This document shows positions 21,665 to 30,171 of a stretch of 64,000 nucleotides of DNA, piece after piece (positions within the stretch are counted from its first letter, which is position 1; each line of letters opens with the position of its first letter). A program made the translations under genes and the position numbers. The notes under the pieces were generated by a model. The model worked only from the letters and a program-made list of their open reading frames with translations. It was not told the DNA's origin and ran no database searches. The stretch comes from Kosakonia sacchari (GTDB taxonomy: Bacteria; Pseudomonadota; Gammaproteobacteria; Enterobacterales; Enterobacteriaceae). The stretch is from positions 124,001-188,000 of the forward strand of contig FOAY01000008.1 in NCBI GenBank assembly GCA_900109485.1, in the 5' to 3' direction.

Positions 21665-22765
21665 TTATTCCCACCAGGCACGGAATTCCTGCGCATCGTT
21701 AGCCGCAAGAACCGGTTCGCCCAGCATCGGTGTTAGTAAACGAAAACTTTTGCCCCGACTTGCTGCCGCCAGCCGTTTGTACGGATCGTCCCATGTGTGT
21801 TTTGCCAACACAAAACGCCCCGCGTGGCCCGGCAGAACCGCGCGTGCATTAATCTCTTCCGCCGCCTGCGCGGCCTGTTCCGGCATCATGTGGATGTACT
21901 TCCAGTCTTCGTCATACTGGCCGTTCTCCATGATGGCGATGTCCACCGGACCAAACTGCTCGCCGATGGCTTTAAAATGCGGGCCATAGCCGGTATCGCC
22001 GCTGTAATAGATTTTGCGCTGGTCGGTGACGAACATAAAACTGGCCCACAACGTCTGGTTACGTTTCAGGCCGCGCCCGGAAAAATGGCGCGCCGGCAGC
22101 ACATGTACCGTCAGTTCTTCGTCGATCGCCACCTTCTGCTGCCAGTCCGCTTCACGAATAATCTGCGGATTCATGCCCCAATAACGCAGGTGCGAACCGA
22201 CGCCCAACGGCGTCACGACCTGTTTGATTTTCGGCATCAGCGCCTTGATGGTGGCGTAATCCAGGTGGTCATAGTGATCGTGAGAAATGATCAGCAGATC
22301 GATCTCCGGCAGGCTCTGCGCTGTCCATGCCGCATTCCCGGCAAACGCTTTATTGATAAATGAAAACGGCGCGGCGTAGTCGCTCAGCACTGGATCGATC
22401 AGGATGCGTTTGCCCGCCAGTTGCAGGTACCACGAAGAGTGCCCCATCCATACCAGCGTGTCCTGTGCCGCAGGCAGGCTGGCAAGATCCGTTTGCATCA
22501 TTGGCAGCGGCTGCTGCGGACGGACATTTTCCCGTTTGGTGACCAGAAAATCCCACCACGCGGCCAGCATACTTTTCTTGCCGGTGAAGCCTGGCGTCGG
22601 CAGCGTATTTTGAAATTTGCCGTCACGGTAATGGGGTGATTTTTCAACTTCCGTAAGCTGTTCGCCTTGCGGCGCTTTGCCAAATCCTGCATTCAAAACA
22701 AAGGGTAAACTGGCGGCGGACGCAACGAGCATAACCATGACCACGCTGAAAATGAGAGGCTTCAT
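21665..22765 (-). CDS. romA: RomA, metallo-beta-lactamase-fold protein
   Basis: 366 residues. An N-terminal hydrophobic segment (FSVVMVMLVASAASLPFVL) anchors or exports it. The body is a metallo-beta-lactamase fold of the NAPE-PLD type, with SHDHYDHLD (the two-metal HxHxDH site), LPARHFSGRG, YSGDTGYGPHF and LPGHAGRFVLA. The RomA name comes from Enterobacter and Klebsiella, where it is co-transcribed with ramA. The substrate is not established. RamR should repress it through the operator upstream. Confidence 0.9.
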   Translation of the reverse strand: MKPLIFSVVMVMLVASAASLPFVLNAGFGKAPQGEQLTEVEKSPHYRDGKFQNTLPTPGFTGKKSMLAAWWDFLVTKRENVRPQQPLPMMQTDLASLPAAQDTLVWMGHSSWYLQLAGKRILIDPVLSDYAAPFSFINKAFAGNAAWTAQSLPEIDLLIISHDHYDHLDYATIKALMPKIKQVVTPLGVGSHLRYWGMNPQIIREADWQQKVAIDEELTVHVLPARHFSGRGLKRNQTLWASFMFVTDQRKIYYSGDTGYGPHFKAIGEQFGPVDIAIMENGQYDEDWKYIHMMPEQAAQAAEEINARAVLPGHAGRFVLAKHTWDDPYKRLAAASRGKSFRLLTPMLGEPVLAANDAQEFRAWWE

Positions 22766-22822
22766 ATCCTGACCCGAAGAAATCGCTCCAGTCCGTAGAG
22801 ACGATATGCACTAAACTTGATT

Positions 22823-22842
22823 ATGAGTGAGTAAGCACTCAT
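22823..22842. promoter_or_regulatory. RamR operator
   Basis: Perfect inverted repeat ATGAGTG (22823-22829) - six bases - CACTCAT (22836-22842) in the romA/ramR divergent region. This is the known RamR half-site pair from Salmonella and Klebsiella, with the same six-base spacing. Confidence 0.93.
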
Positions 22843-22957
22843 TATAGAAAGCGACAGCAAACCGTCAAGATCATTTTCTTTCTTTGACATTCGACGTTGC
22901 AGCCTCCTGGTAGGCATGTTTCAATCGTGGTTTTTATAACGTGTGAGGAAAAATGTA

Positions 22958-23548
22958 GTGGCTCGTCCAAAGAGTGAAGACAAAAAGCAAGCGTTACTGG
23001 AAGCAGCAACCGAAGCCATCGCGCAGTCCGGGATCGCCGCTTCCACCGCCTTAATAGCCCGCAACGCGGGAGTTGCGGAAGGGACGCTGTTTCGCTACTT
23101 CGCCACCAAAGACGACCTGCTGAACGCACTTTACCTGCATCTGAAAACTGACCTGTGCGGCACCATGCTGGAAAATCTCGATCGCACCATCAACGATCCG
23201 AAAGTGCATACGCATTCGGTGTGGGACAGCTATATCGACTGGGGAATTCGTCACCCCAACGGCCACTGCGCAGTGCGGCAAATTTCCGTCAGCGAAAAAC
23301 TGCGCCCGGAAACCCGTCAGCAGGTTACCGCTATCTTTCCGGAGCTGCACGAGCTCTGCCACCGCTCGGTATTGCCGGTTTTTCTCGACGGCGAATTTGC
23401 GCCGTTTGGCGATGCCATTTTCCTCACGCTGGCGGATACCACCATCACCTTTGCCAGCCGCGATCCTTCCCGTGCCAAAGAGATCAAACGCCTCGGTTTT
23501 GAAGCGATGTGGCGCGCACTGACCGCTGAGGGGATAGATGGACAGTAA
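22958..23548 (+). CDS. ramR: TetR-family repressor RamR
   Basis: 196 residues. The N-terminal TetR helix-turn-helix ([20 protein letters not shown], then [37 protein letters not shown]) is almost the same as Klebsiella RamR; the ligand-binding half ([23 protein letters not shown]) is also related. RamR represses romA-ramA and itself, and loses grip when it binds bile or drug ligands. The GTG at 22958 gives the family start ARPK and has GAGG nine bases upstream. Its end overlaps the next gene by 11 bases. Confidence 0.94.
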   Translation: MARPKSEDKKQALLEAATEAIAQSGIAASTALIARNAGVAEGTLFRYFATKDDLLNALYLHLKTDLCGTMLENLDRTINDPKVHTHSVWDSYIDWGIRHPNGHCAVRQISVSEKLRPETRQQVTAIFPELHELCHRSVLPVFLDGEFAPFGDAIFLTLADTTITFASRDPSRAKEIKRLGFEAMWRALTAEGIDGQ

Positions 23549-23924
23549 AACATTGCAGGCCTGCGCGCACCGTATTGCGCTTGAGATGCCATTTACCGAG
23601 CACTGCTGGCCGTTTGGCCCGGAATATGATGTGTTCAAAGTGTGCGGCAAAATTTTTATGCTGACCGCCACCGCCCACGGCAGGCCAATGGTGAACCTGA
23701 AAGCAGAGCCGCAAATTTCCCTGCTCAACCAGCAAATCTACCCCAGTATTGAACCGGGGTATCACATGAACAAAAAGCACTGGATTTCCGTCTATGCCGG
23801 GGAAGAGATCGACGAAGCGCTGCTTGCCTCTCTGATTCAGGCGTCGTGGGATCGGGTGGTAGACGGCCTTTCGCGTAAACAGCAACAGCGCCTGCGCCCT
23901 ACGCGTTCTCAGCCAGCCAGCTAA
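23538..23924 (+). CDS. MmcQ/YjbR family protein
   Basis: 128 residues of the MmcQ/YjbR (CyaY-like fold) family of unknown function: [38 protein letters not shown] and the closing [15 protein letters not shown] are all characteristic. It overlaps the end of ramR by 11 bases and so is probably translated with it. Its 3' end overlaps the converging regulator by 26 bases. Confidence 0.9.
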   Translation: MDSKTLQACAHRIALEMPFTEHCWPFGPEYDVFKVCGKIFMLTATAHGRPMVNLKAEPQISLLNQQIYPSIEPGYHMNKKHWISVYAGEEIDEALLASLIQASWDRVVDGLSRKQQQRLRPTRSQPAS

Positions 23925-24771
23925 GCGCCCGCTCGCCCGGCGCATCCACCGGCAGATAAACCAGCAGCCGTGAACCGTTACGCGGCGCTGAGTACCAGTA
24001 CATTTGCTGTAAGGTAAACTCTCCCAGCTGCGGATGGGTAAACAGTTTCAGCTTGTTTTCCACGCCGCGCACATCCAGATATTTACGCCACAGCGTGGCA
24101 AACTCGCTGGATGCCGCGCAAAAACGCGCCAGCTTCGCTTCCCATAACGGATCGCCACGGTGCTCCGCCATCGCCGCACGAAAATAGGCCACAAATGTCT
24201 GCAATATGCTGTCATCGCTGCCAAGACGGCTACGCCACTGCGGATGCGTCAGATAAAGGTAGATGCAATTGCGCTCATCTTCGGGAATTTCAGCGAACTT
24301 AACCCCCATCAGGCGTTCAAAAGCGACATTCCACGCCACAATATCAAAATTGGGTTTCTGAATGCTGGCCGGTTGCGGCAGCAGGCTATCCAGCAGGCGG
24401 CGCGTACCTGCGCTAATTCCTTCGCATTGCGGCACATTCAGCGTTTCGGCGGGCGTTAATCCGGCGAGTAAAAACAGGTGCCGCGTTTCGGTGGGAGAAC
24501 ACTGCAACGCGCTGGCAATGGCCTGTAAAACCGCTGACGAAGGGTTCACATCCCGTCCCTGCTCCAGCCAGGTATACCAGGTAACGCCAACATCGGCCAG
24601 CAGCGCCACTTCTTCACGTCGCAGCCCCGGCGTGCGCCGCCTACCGCTGCGCGGCAGCCCCAGACGCTGCGGATCGAGGCTCTCCCGGCGGGCGCGTAAA
24701 AATGCGCCGAGCTGTTTGCGGTTTTCATCCTGGATGGTCACATCAACCATCCGATCGCTTATCAGCGTCAT
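23899..24771 (-). CDS. Helix-turn-helix regulator with MmyB-like ligand domain
   Basis: 290 residues. An XRE-type N-terminus with [20 protein letters not shown] and [14 protein letters not shown] is diagnostic of the MmyB-like family; the C-terminal half is the predicted small-molecule-binding domain ([30 protein letters not shown]). The ATG at 24771 has a GGAGG site five bases upstream; an in-frame ATG at 24786 lacks one. Divergent from an MFS exporter 109 bases away, its likely target. Confidence 0.87.
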   Translation of the reverse strand: MTLISDRMVDVTIQDENRKQLGAFLRARRESLDPQRLGLPRSGRRRTPGLRREEVALLADVGVTWYTWLEQGRDVNPSSAVLQAIASALQCSPTETRHLFLLAGLTPAETLNVPQCEGISAGTRRLLDSLLPQPASIQKPNFDIVAWNVAFERLMGVKFAEIPEDERNCIYLYLTHPQWRSRLGSDDSILQTFVAYFRAAMAEHRGDPLWEAKLARFCAASSEFATLWRKYLDVRGVENKLKLFTHPQLGEFTLQQMYWYSAPRNGSRLLVYLPVDAPGERALSWLAENA

Positions 24772-24879
24772 CACACCCTCCAGCATGGTAGTGCCAATAC
24801 CAGTATAGGCAAGAACTGGTACCCGTTTTTCTAATCGGTGATGCTACGTCCATCTGATGAATGACGCAATGGAGTCACC

Positions 24880-26298
24880 ATGAAAACGTCTGCTGTTTCA
24901 CCAGGCCGGGCAGGCCTGATCCTTCTGCTGACCGGGCAGATGCTGCCCCAGATAGATACGTCAATCACCAACGTCGCGCTCGATTCGATCACCCAGTCGT
25001 TGCACACCAGCGCTACGCAACTGGCGTTGATCGTTGCCCTGTACGGCGTGGCGTTTGCCGTCTGTCTGGCGATGGGCAGCAAGCTGGGCGATAACTTTGG
25101 CCGCAAACGCCTGTTTTTAGTGGGCGTAGCGCTGTTTGGCCTCGCCTCACTGCTGTGCGGCCTGGCGAATTCCGTCTCCGCACTGTTGGCCGCCCGCACG
25201 TTGCAGGGCATCGGCGCAGCGCTGATCGTGCCGCAAATTCTCGCCACGTTGCATGTCACGTTAAAAGGCACCGCGCATGCCCGCGCCATTAGTTTGTATG
25301 GCGGTATTGGCGGCGTGTCATTCATTATTGGCCAGATGTGCGGCGGCTGGCTGGTTTCGGCGGATATCGCCGGGCTGGGCTGGCGCAACGCCTTCTTTAT
25401 CAACGTACCGATTTGTCTGCTGATTCTGGCGCTGAACCGCTACCTGCCGGAGACGCGCAGCGACACCCGGACACGTATTGACTGGCAAGGCACTTTCGCG
25501 CTGGCGTTAATCCTTTGCTGCCTGCTGTTCCCGCTGGCGCTCGGCCCGGATCTGCACTGGCCGTGGTCAACGCAGGCCGCGCTGCTGGCACTGTTCCCGC
25601 TGGCTCTGTGGATGCGTACCAGCGCCTTGCAACAACAGCGCGCCGGTCTGGTTCCACTGGTACCGCCGCATCTGCTTAAGCTGCACAGCGTTCGTTTTGG
25701 TCTGCTGATTGCGCTGCTGTTTTTCACCGCCTGGTCCGGCTTTATGTTCTGCATGGCGCTGACGTTGCAGGCGGGCATGGGAATGACGCCGTACCAGTCC
25801 GGCAACAGTTTTTTGGCGCTCGGTATCGCCTATTTTGTCTCCGCCTGGTATGCGCCGAAACTGATTGCCCGTTACAGCATGCGTACGATTTTACTGACCG
25901 GGCTGGTCATTCAGGTGAGCGGCCTGCTGGCGCTGATTGCCACGTTACAACTCTCCGGGCGAATGGTCGGCGTGCTGGCACTGGCGCCTTCCACCGCGCT
26001 CATTGGCTACGGCCAGGCGCTGATTGTGAACAGCTTTTACCGCATCGGCATGCGGGATATCACCACGCAGGATGCGGGCGCTGGCAGCGCGCTGCTCAGC
26101 ACGCTGCAACAGGCGACATTGGGTCTCGGCCCGGCCGCGCTTGGCAGCGTATTTCTCTATCTGGTAGGTCAGTCACACGGCAATTACAGCACCGCGCTTA
26201 GCGGCTTTCTGGTGACAGAAGTGGTCATGATGCTGGTACTGGCAGCAGCGGCAGTCAGTGCGCGCCAGCAACTGGCTCACCGCTGTCCGGCCAGCTAA
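24880..26298 (+). CDS. MFS drug/metabolite exporter, DHA2-like
   Basis: 472 residues, about 14 membrane helices, the DHA2 (EmrB/LfrA-like) layout. Visible are DTSITNVALDSITQSL in helix 1, GSKLGDNFGRKRLFLVG (motif A), and RTLQGIGAALIVPQIL (motif B). Proton-driven efflux is expected; the substrate is unknown. The divergent MmyB-type regulator probably controls it, a pairing common for efflux pumps. Confidence 0.87.
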   Translation: MKTSAVSPGRAGLILLLTGQMLPQIDTSITNVALDSITQSLHTSATQLALIVALYGVAFAVCLAMGSKLGDNFGRKRLFLVGVALFGLASLLCGLANSVSALLAARTLQGIGAALIVPQILATLHVTLKGTAHARAISLYGGIGGVSFIIGQMCGGWLVSADIAGLGWRNAFFINVPICLLILALNRYLPETRSDTRTRIDWQGTFALALILCCLLFPLALGPDLHWPWSTQAALLALFPLALWMRTSALQQQRAGLVPLVPPHLLKLHSVRFGLLIALLFFTAWSGFMFCMALTLQAGMGMTPYQSGNSFLALGIAYFVSAWYAPKLIARYSMRTILLTGLVIQVSGLLALIATLQLSGRMVGVLALAPSTALIGYGQALIVNSFYRIGMRDITTQDAGAGSALLSTLQQATLGLGPAALGSVFLYLVGQSHGNYSTALSGFLVTEVVMMLVLAAAAVSARQQLAHRCPAS

Positions 26299-26363
26299 AG
26301 AACGCTATCCGTTGTCGCAAAACAGGGGTAGTGTTATCACTTTGTTAAGAAAGGAGCGAAGCG

Positions 26364-27161
26364 GTGGAACTCGATATTTATCAGGTGGACGCATTCAGCG
26401 CGCGTCCTTTTTCCGGCAACCCGGCGGGCGTATGCATCACGCCACACGGGCTGGAGAGCGGGTTAATGCAGCAGATTGCCGATGAGATGGCGGTATCGGA
26501 AACCGCGTTTCTCAATCTTGCCGATAACAACCTGCGCTGGTTCACACCGCAGGCCGAAGTGGATTTGTGCGGCCACGGTACGCTGGCGACGGCACATATC
26601 CTGCGCCAGACCGGGCGGCTGCAAGTGGGTGAAACGATCACGTTTCAGACACTCTCCGGCCCGCTATCCGCCACGCTCGGCGCAGAGAGTATCCAGCTCG
26701 ATTTCCCGTTACTCACCCCGCAACTGCACAGCGCGGTGCCGCCCGCATTACTTGATGCGCTGGGGCTGGAGCGCACGCAAGTGCGAGATTACGGCCAGTT
26801 TGGCCCAAAACAGCTGGTGGTGGTTGAGGATGCGCAGATCGTGCAGGCATTGCAGCCAGACTTCCAGACACTGAGGGCGTTACCGGGACGCGGTGTGGCC
26901 GTTACCGCGCCAGGCGATGAGGAATATGACATGCTGTCGCGATATTTTGCGCCGTGGGTTGGCGTCAATGAAGATCCGGTCACCGGCTCGGCGCACTGCG
27001 CGCTGGCAGCCTACTGGTCAGAGCGTCTGGGTAAGCGCTCGCTTACCGCTTACCAGGCATCACGGCGCGGCGGAGTGCTGGCGCTTCACTGCAACGACGA
27101 TGGCCGCGTGCTGATGAGCGGCGCGGCACATACGGTGCTGGCAGGAACGTTACGCCTTTGA
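26364..27161 (+). CDS. PhzF-family isomerase-like protein
   Basis: 265 residues of the PhzF/YddE fold (duplicated diaminopimelate-epimerase-like domain). Hallmarks are YQVDAFSARPFSGNPAGVC with the first helix, the EMAVSETAFL catalytic-glutamate segment, DLCGHGTLATAHIL, and NEDPVTGSAHCALAAYW. Start is GTG at 26364 with AAGGAG seven bases upstream. Substrate unknown; only some family members make phenazines and no phenazine genes are near. Its last 12 bases overlap the converging exporter gene. Confidence 0.9.
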   Translation: MELDIYQVDAFSARPFSGNPAGVCITPHGLESGLMQQIADEMAVSETAFLNLADNNLRWFTPQAEVDLCGHGTLATAHILRQTGRLQVGETITFQTLSGPLSATLGAESIQLDFPLLTPQLHSAVPPALLDALGLERTQVRDYGQFGPKQLVVVEDAQIVQALQPDFQTLRALPGRGVAVTAPGDEEYDMLSRYFAPWVGVNEDPVTGSAHCALAAYWSERLGKRSLTAYQASRRGGVLALHCNDDGRVLMSGAAHTVLAGTLRL

Positions 27162-28019
27162 AGACAGGCGCGACACCATCCGCCAGCGGAACCAGATCTG
27201 CGCAAGCAGGATCAGCACTCCGCCGATAATTTTTTGCAGCGGCAGTCGCTCGCCGTACCAGAGGGAGGCGGCAATCACCGTCAACAGCGGCTCCAGCACC
27301 ATAATAATGGCGGCGCTGGCAACGGCAGCATATTTCTGCCCCTGCAATTGCAGGCCAAAGCGCAAACTGGTGGCGATCAGGATGCTGGCCGCCAGCCAGC
27401 CTGCGGTAGTGGCGGTAAACGGCTGCGTCCACGACTCAAACAGCGCCGAAATCGCTAATCCGGCGATACCGGTAATCGCCAGTTGCACCGCCGTCAACGG
27501 CAGCAGCGGCACTTCCCGCGCACAGCGACTGGTATAGCAAAAGTAGATCGATTGCACGAAAGCCGTCAGCAGGAACCAGCCCTGGCTGGCGTGAAACGTA
27601 ATCGGCATATGCAGGCTTAACAAGCCCAGGCCGATAATCGCCACCGGCAGGCACTCCCAGTATGCGCGTGCCGGGCGGGTGCGCATCATTCCCCAGGCAA
27701 CCAGCGGCACAAACAGCATCGACAGGCTCATGATAAATGCCCCTTCGCCCAGCGACGCTGTGGTCGATACCGACCAGATCCACAGGCAGAGGTTAAGCGC
27801 CATCCACAGGCCGCTAATCACCACCTGGCGCATTTTCTCCCACGGAATCCGCTGCCCACGGCAAAACGGCAGCAGCACCAGCGCGGCACCGAAAAAACGC
27901 AGCCCGAGAAAGGCGAAGACCGGCATGCCAGAAATCGCCTCGCGGGAGAAAATCCAGCCGCAGGCGGCAATCATCGTGGTCAGAACGAGGAAGAGGTCGG
28001 CTTGTCGTTGCCGGGTCAT
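27150..28019 (-). CDS. EamA/DMT-superfamily exporter
   Basis: 289 residues with about ten membrane helices in two EamA repeats (for example RFFGAALVLLPF, SVSTTASLGEGAFIMSLSML and, in the second, ALFESW ... EPLLTVIAASLWYGERL). Members export amino acids or metabolites. The ATG at 28019 has GGAG six bases upstream. A hairpin with a run of T sits between this start and the upstream gene, and a possible 11-codon leader peptide precedes that hairpin, hinting at attenuation. It follows pheP on the same strand. Substrate unknown; aromatic compounds are a guess from position. Confidence 0.85.
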   Translation of the reverse strand: MTRQRQADLFLVLTTMIAACGWIFSREAISGMPVFAFLGLRFFGAALVLLPFCRGQRIPWEKMRQVVISGLWMALNLCLWIWSVSTTASLGEGAFIMSLSMLFVPLVAWGMMRTRPARAYWECLPVAIIGLGLLSLHMPITFHASQGWFLLTAFVQSIYFCYTSRCAREVPLLPLTAVQLAITGIAGLAISALFESWTQPFTATTAGWLAASILIATSLRFGLQLQGQKYAAVASAAIIMVLEPLLTVIAASLWYGERLPLQKIIGGVLILLAQIWFRWRMVSRLSSKA

Positions 28020-28036
28020 GTCAGCTCCAGAGCAAT

Positions 28037-28061
28037 AAAAAAGCCAGCGCGGACGGCTGGC
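28037..28061 (-). terminator. Terminator hairpin in the DMT exporter leader (candidate attenuator)
   Basis: On the minus strand GCCAGC (28056-28061) pairs with GCTGGC (28043-28048), followed by six T. The eight bases GCCAGCGC inside the upstream leader peptide are complementary to GCGCTGGC of the descending arm, so an alternative pairing exists. It may instead simply end the pheP transcript. Confidence 0.55.
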
Positions 28062-28089
28062 GAAATTTCTCGTTATCATGCCTGAAATC

Positions 28090-28125
28090 TCAGGCGCTGG
28101 CGCGGGAAATATAACGCCAGTCCAT
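28090..28125 (-). CDS. Candidate leader peptide MDWRYISRASA
   Basis: An 11-codon frame between pheP and the DMT exporter ends inside a perfect hairpin (GCCTGA 28080-28085 with TCAGGC 28090-28095), just ahead of the terminator hairpin. It holds one Trp and one Tyr. The ribosome-binding site is weak (AGAAAG). Included as a hypothesis only. Confidence 0.3.
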   Translation of the reverse strand: MDWRYISRASA

Positions 28126-28226
28126 CGTTACGCTTTCTGATATTACGTCAAAGTATGCAATGGAATTCAGCAAACTCGCGGGCAGTCGTGGAAATTCCCG
28201 CCGGATCCGGCGGGAAGAGAGCGGGA

Positions 28227-29624
28227 TTACGCGCGCTGCGGTGCGCGACGCAGCAGCTTGAAAGCCACAAACAGGAATGCGATCCACGCTGGCAGCAGCA
28301 CGGCTGACAGGCGCATATCGTCCATGGTGTACATCAACACGAGGATCATCAGCATAAAACCGATGCACAGATAGTTGCCCGCCGGGAAGATCAGCGCCCT
28401 GAACTGCGGATCGCGCCCTTTACGGCGCATCGCTGCGCGAAACTTCAGGTGCGCCAGCGAAATCATGATCCAGTTCAGCAGCAGGGTCGCCACCACCAGC
28501 GCCATCAGCATACCGAACGCTTTTTGCGGCAGCAGATAGTTCACCAGCACCACCAGCGAGGTAATGGCCGCCGAAAGAAACAGCGAGTTGATCGGCACGC
28601 CGCGACGGCTGACGCGGGTCAGAAACGCGGGCGCGTTACCCTGCACAGAGAGGCCAAACAGCATACGGCTGTTGGAGTAAACCCCGCTGTTATACACCGA
28701 CAGAGAAGCCACCAGAATCACGAAGTTCAGCGCAGAAGCCACCAGATTACTGTCCAGATCGTGGAAAATCATCACGAACGGGCTACTGTTCGCTTTGACA
28801 TCAATCCACGGATAAAGCGCCAGCAGCACCACCAGCGAACCGATATAGAACAGCAAAATGCGATACACCACCTGATTCACCGCTTTCGGAATGGTGGTGT
28901 GCGGCTCGCTGGCCTCGGCGGCGGTGATGCCAATCAGTTCCAGACCGCCGAAGGAGAACATAATTACCGCCAGCGCGAGAATCAGCCCATGCCAGCCGGT
29001 GGCGAAAAAGCCGTTATAACGCCAGAGGTTATCGAAGCTGGCGCGTTCGCCGCCGTGGCCGGTAAACAGCATCCACAGGCCAAAAACGATCATGCCGATG
29101 ATGGCGATCACTTTGATCAGCGCAAACCAGAACTCGGTTTCGCCGTACAGGCGCACGTTCACCAGGTTGACGGCGTTGATAATGACAAAGAACGCGGCGG
29201 CCCAAATCCAGGTCGGCACCTGCGGGAACCAGTACTGCATATAGATCCCGGCGGCGGTCAGCTCGGCCATGCCCACCAGCACAAACATTGCCCAGTAGTT
29301 CCAGCCAGAGAGGAAACCAGCAAACGGTCCCCAGTATTTATAGGCAAAGTGTGAAAACGAACCGGAAACCGGCTCTTCTACCACCATTTCGCCAAGCTGG
29401 CGCATGATCAGGAAAGCGATAATCCCGGCGATACCGTAACCCAGCAGCACGGCTGGCCCGGCCATTTGAATCGCCGGGCCAATACCAAGGAACAACCCGG
29501 TACCAATCGCGCCGCCCAGCGCAATTAACTGAATATGACGGTTTTTTAATCCCCGTTGTAGTGTCGGCCCTATTTCCGGCCCGGCATCGGTTACCTTACC
29601 CGCTGCCTGTGACGCGTTTTTCAC
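28227..29624 (-). CDS. pheP: Phenylalanine-specific permease PheP
   Basis: 465 residues, with most segments matching recalled E. coli PheP (458): the N-terminus MKNAS, RHIQLIALGGAIGTGLFLG, EEPVSGSFSHFAYKYWGPFA, FSFGGLELIGITAAEA and NSGVYSNSRMLFGLSVQGNA. A proton-driven importer of phenylalanine with 12 helices, in the amino acid-polyamine-choline superfamily. The E. coli gene is elsewhere in the chromosome, so either the gene has moved or this is an extra copy. Confidence 0.9.
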   Translation of the reverse strand: MKNASQAAGKVTDAGPEIGPTLQRGLKNRHIQLIALGGAIGTGLFLGIGPAIQMAGPAVLLGYGIAGIIAFLIMRQLGEMVVEEPVSGSFSHFAYKYWGPFAGFLSGWNYWAMFVLVGMAELTAAGIYMQYWFPQVPTWIWAAAFFVIINAVNLVNVRLYGETEFWFALIKVIAIIGMIVFGLWMLFTGHGGERASFDNLWRYNGFFATGWHGLILALAVIMFSFGGLELIGITAAEASEPHTTIPKAVNQVVYRILLFYIGSLVVLLALYPWIDVKANSSPFVMIFHDLDSNLVASALNFVILVASLSVYNSGVYSNSRMLFGLSVQGNAPAFLTRVSRRGVPINSLFLSAAITSLVVLVNYLLPQKAFGMLMALVVATLLLNWIMISLAHLKFRAAMRRKGRDPQFRALIFPAGNYLCIGFMLMILVLMYTMDDMRLSAVLLPAWIAFLFVAFKLLRRAPQRA

Positions 29625-29770
29625 GTCCTTCCCCTTTCTGGTTTTATCGAAGGGGCACCTTTTAACATCTCAGGTCAGGGCTGGCAAGAAATGGAAAAGA
29701 GAGGAAGGATAAACAACCAGAATCGTCATATTATCAATCCTTACCCTTACACCCGCTCAAGGAGATAACA

Positions 29771-30157
29771 ATGAAAATTGCCCACGTCGCGCTCTGGACG
29801 CGTCACCTCGACGCTCAGCGAACGTTCTGGCGTGACTTTTTTTCCGCCACCAGTAATGAAAAATATGTCAGTAAAAATCGCGCAGGATTCGCCTCCTACT
29901 TTATCTCGCTAAAGGATGGCCCGACGATTGAGCTGATGACGCTGCCGGAACTGGCCGATGCGCCAGCAAACCCGGAATTTGTCGGCTGGGCGCATATCGC
30001 CATTACCGTTGGCGGCGTCGAAACCGTGGATGCAATGGCAGAAAAAGCGCGCCAGCAGGATAAACTCGCCAGCCCGGCAAGATGGACTGGCGATGGTTTT
30101 TATGAAGCGGTGATCCTCGATCCGGACGGCAACCGCATCGAACTGGTCGCCGAATAG
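29771..30157 (+). CDS. VOC-superfamily (glyoxalase/bleomycin-resistance-like) protein
   Basis: 128 residues with paired beta-alpha-beta-beta-beta modules: MKIAHVALWTRHLDAQRTFW with a metal-site histidine, IELMTLPEL, GWAHIAITVG, and AVILDPDGNRIELVAE with the closing glutamate. A strong AAGGAG site precedes the ATG. Glyoxalase-like lyase or dioxygenase; the substrate cannot be told. It stands alone between pheP and a chemoreceptor. Confidence 0.88.
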   Translation: MKIAHVALWTRHLDAQRTFWRDFFSATSNEKYVSKNRAGFASYFISLKDGPTIELMTLPELADAPANPEFVGWAHIAITVGGVETVDAMAEKARQQDKLASPARWTGDGFYEAVILDPDGNRIELVAE

Positions 30158-30171
30158 CGCGACCCGCGGCG

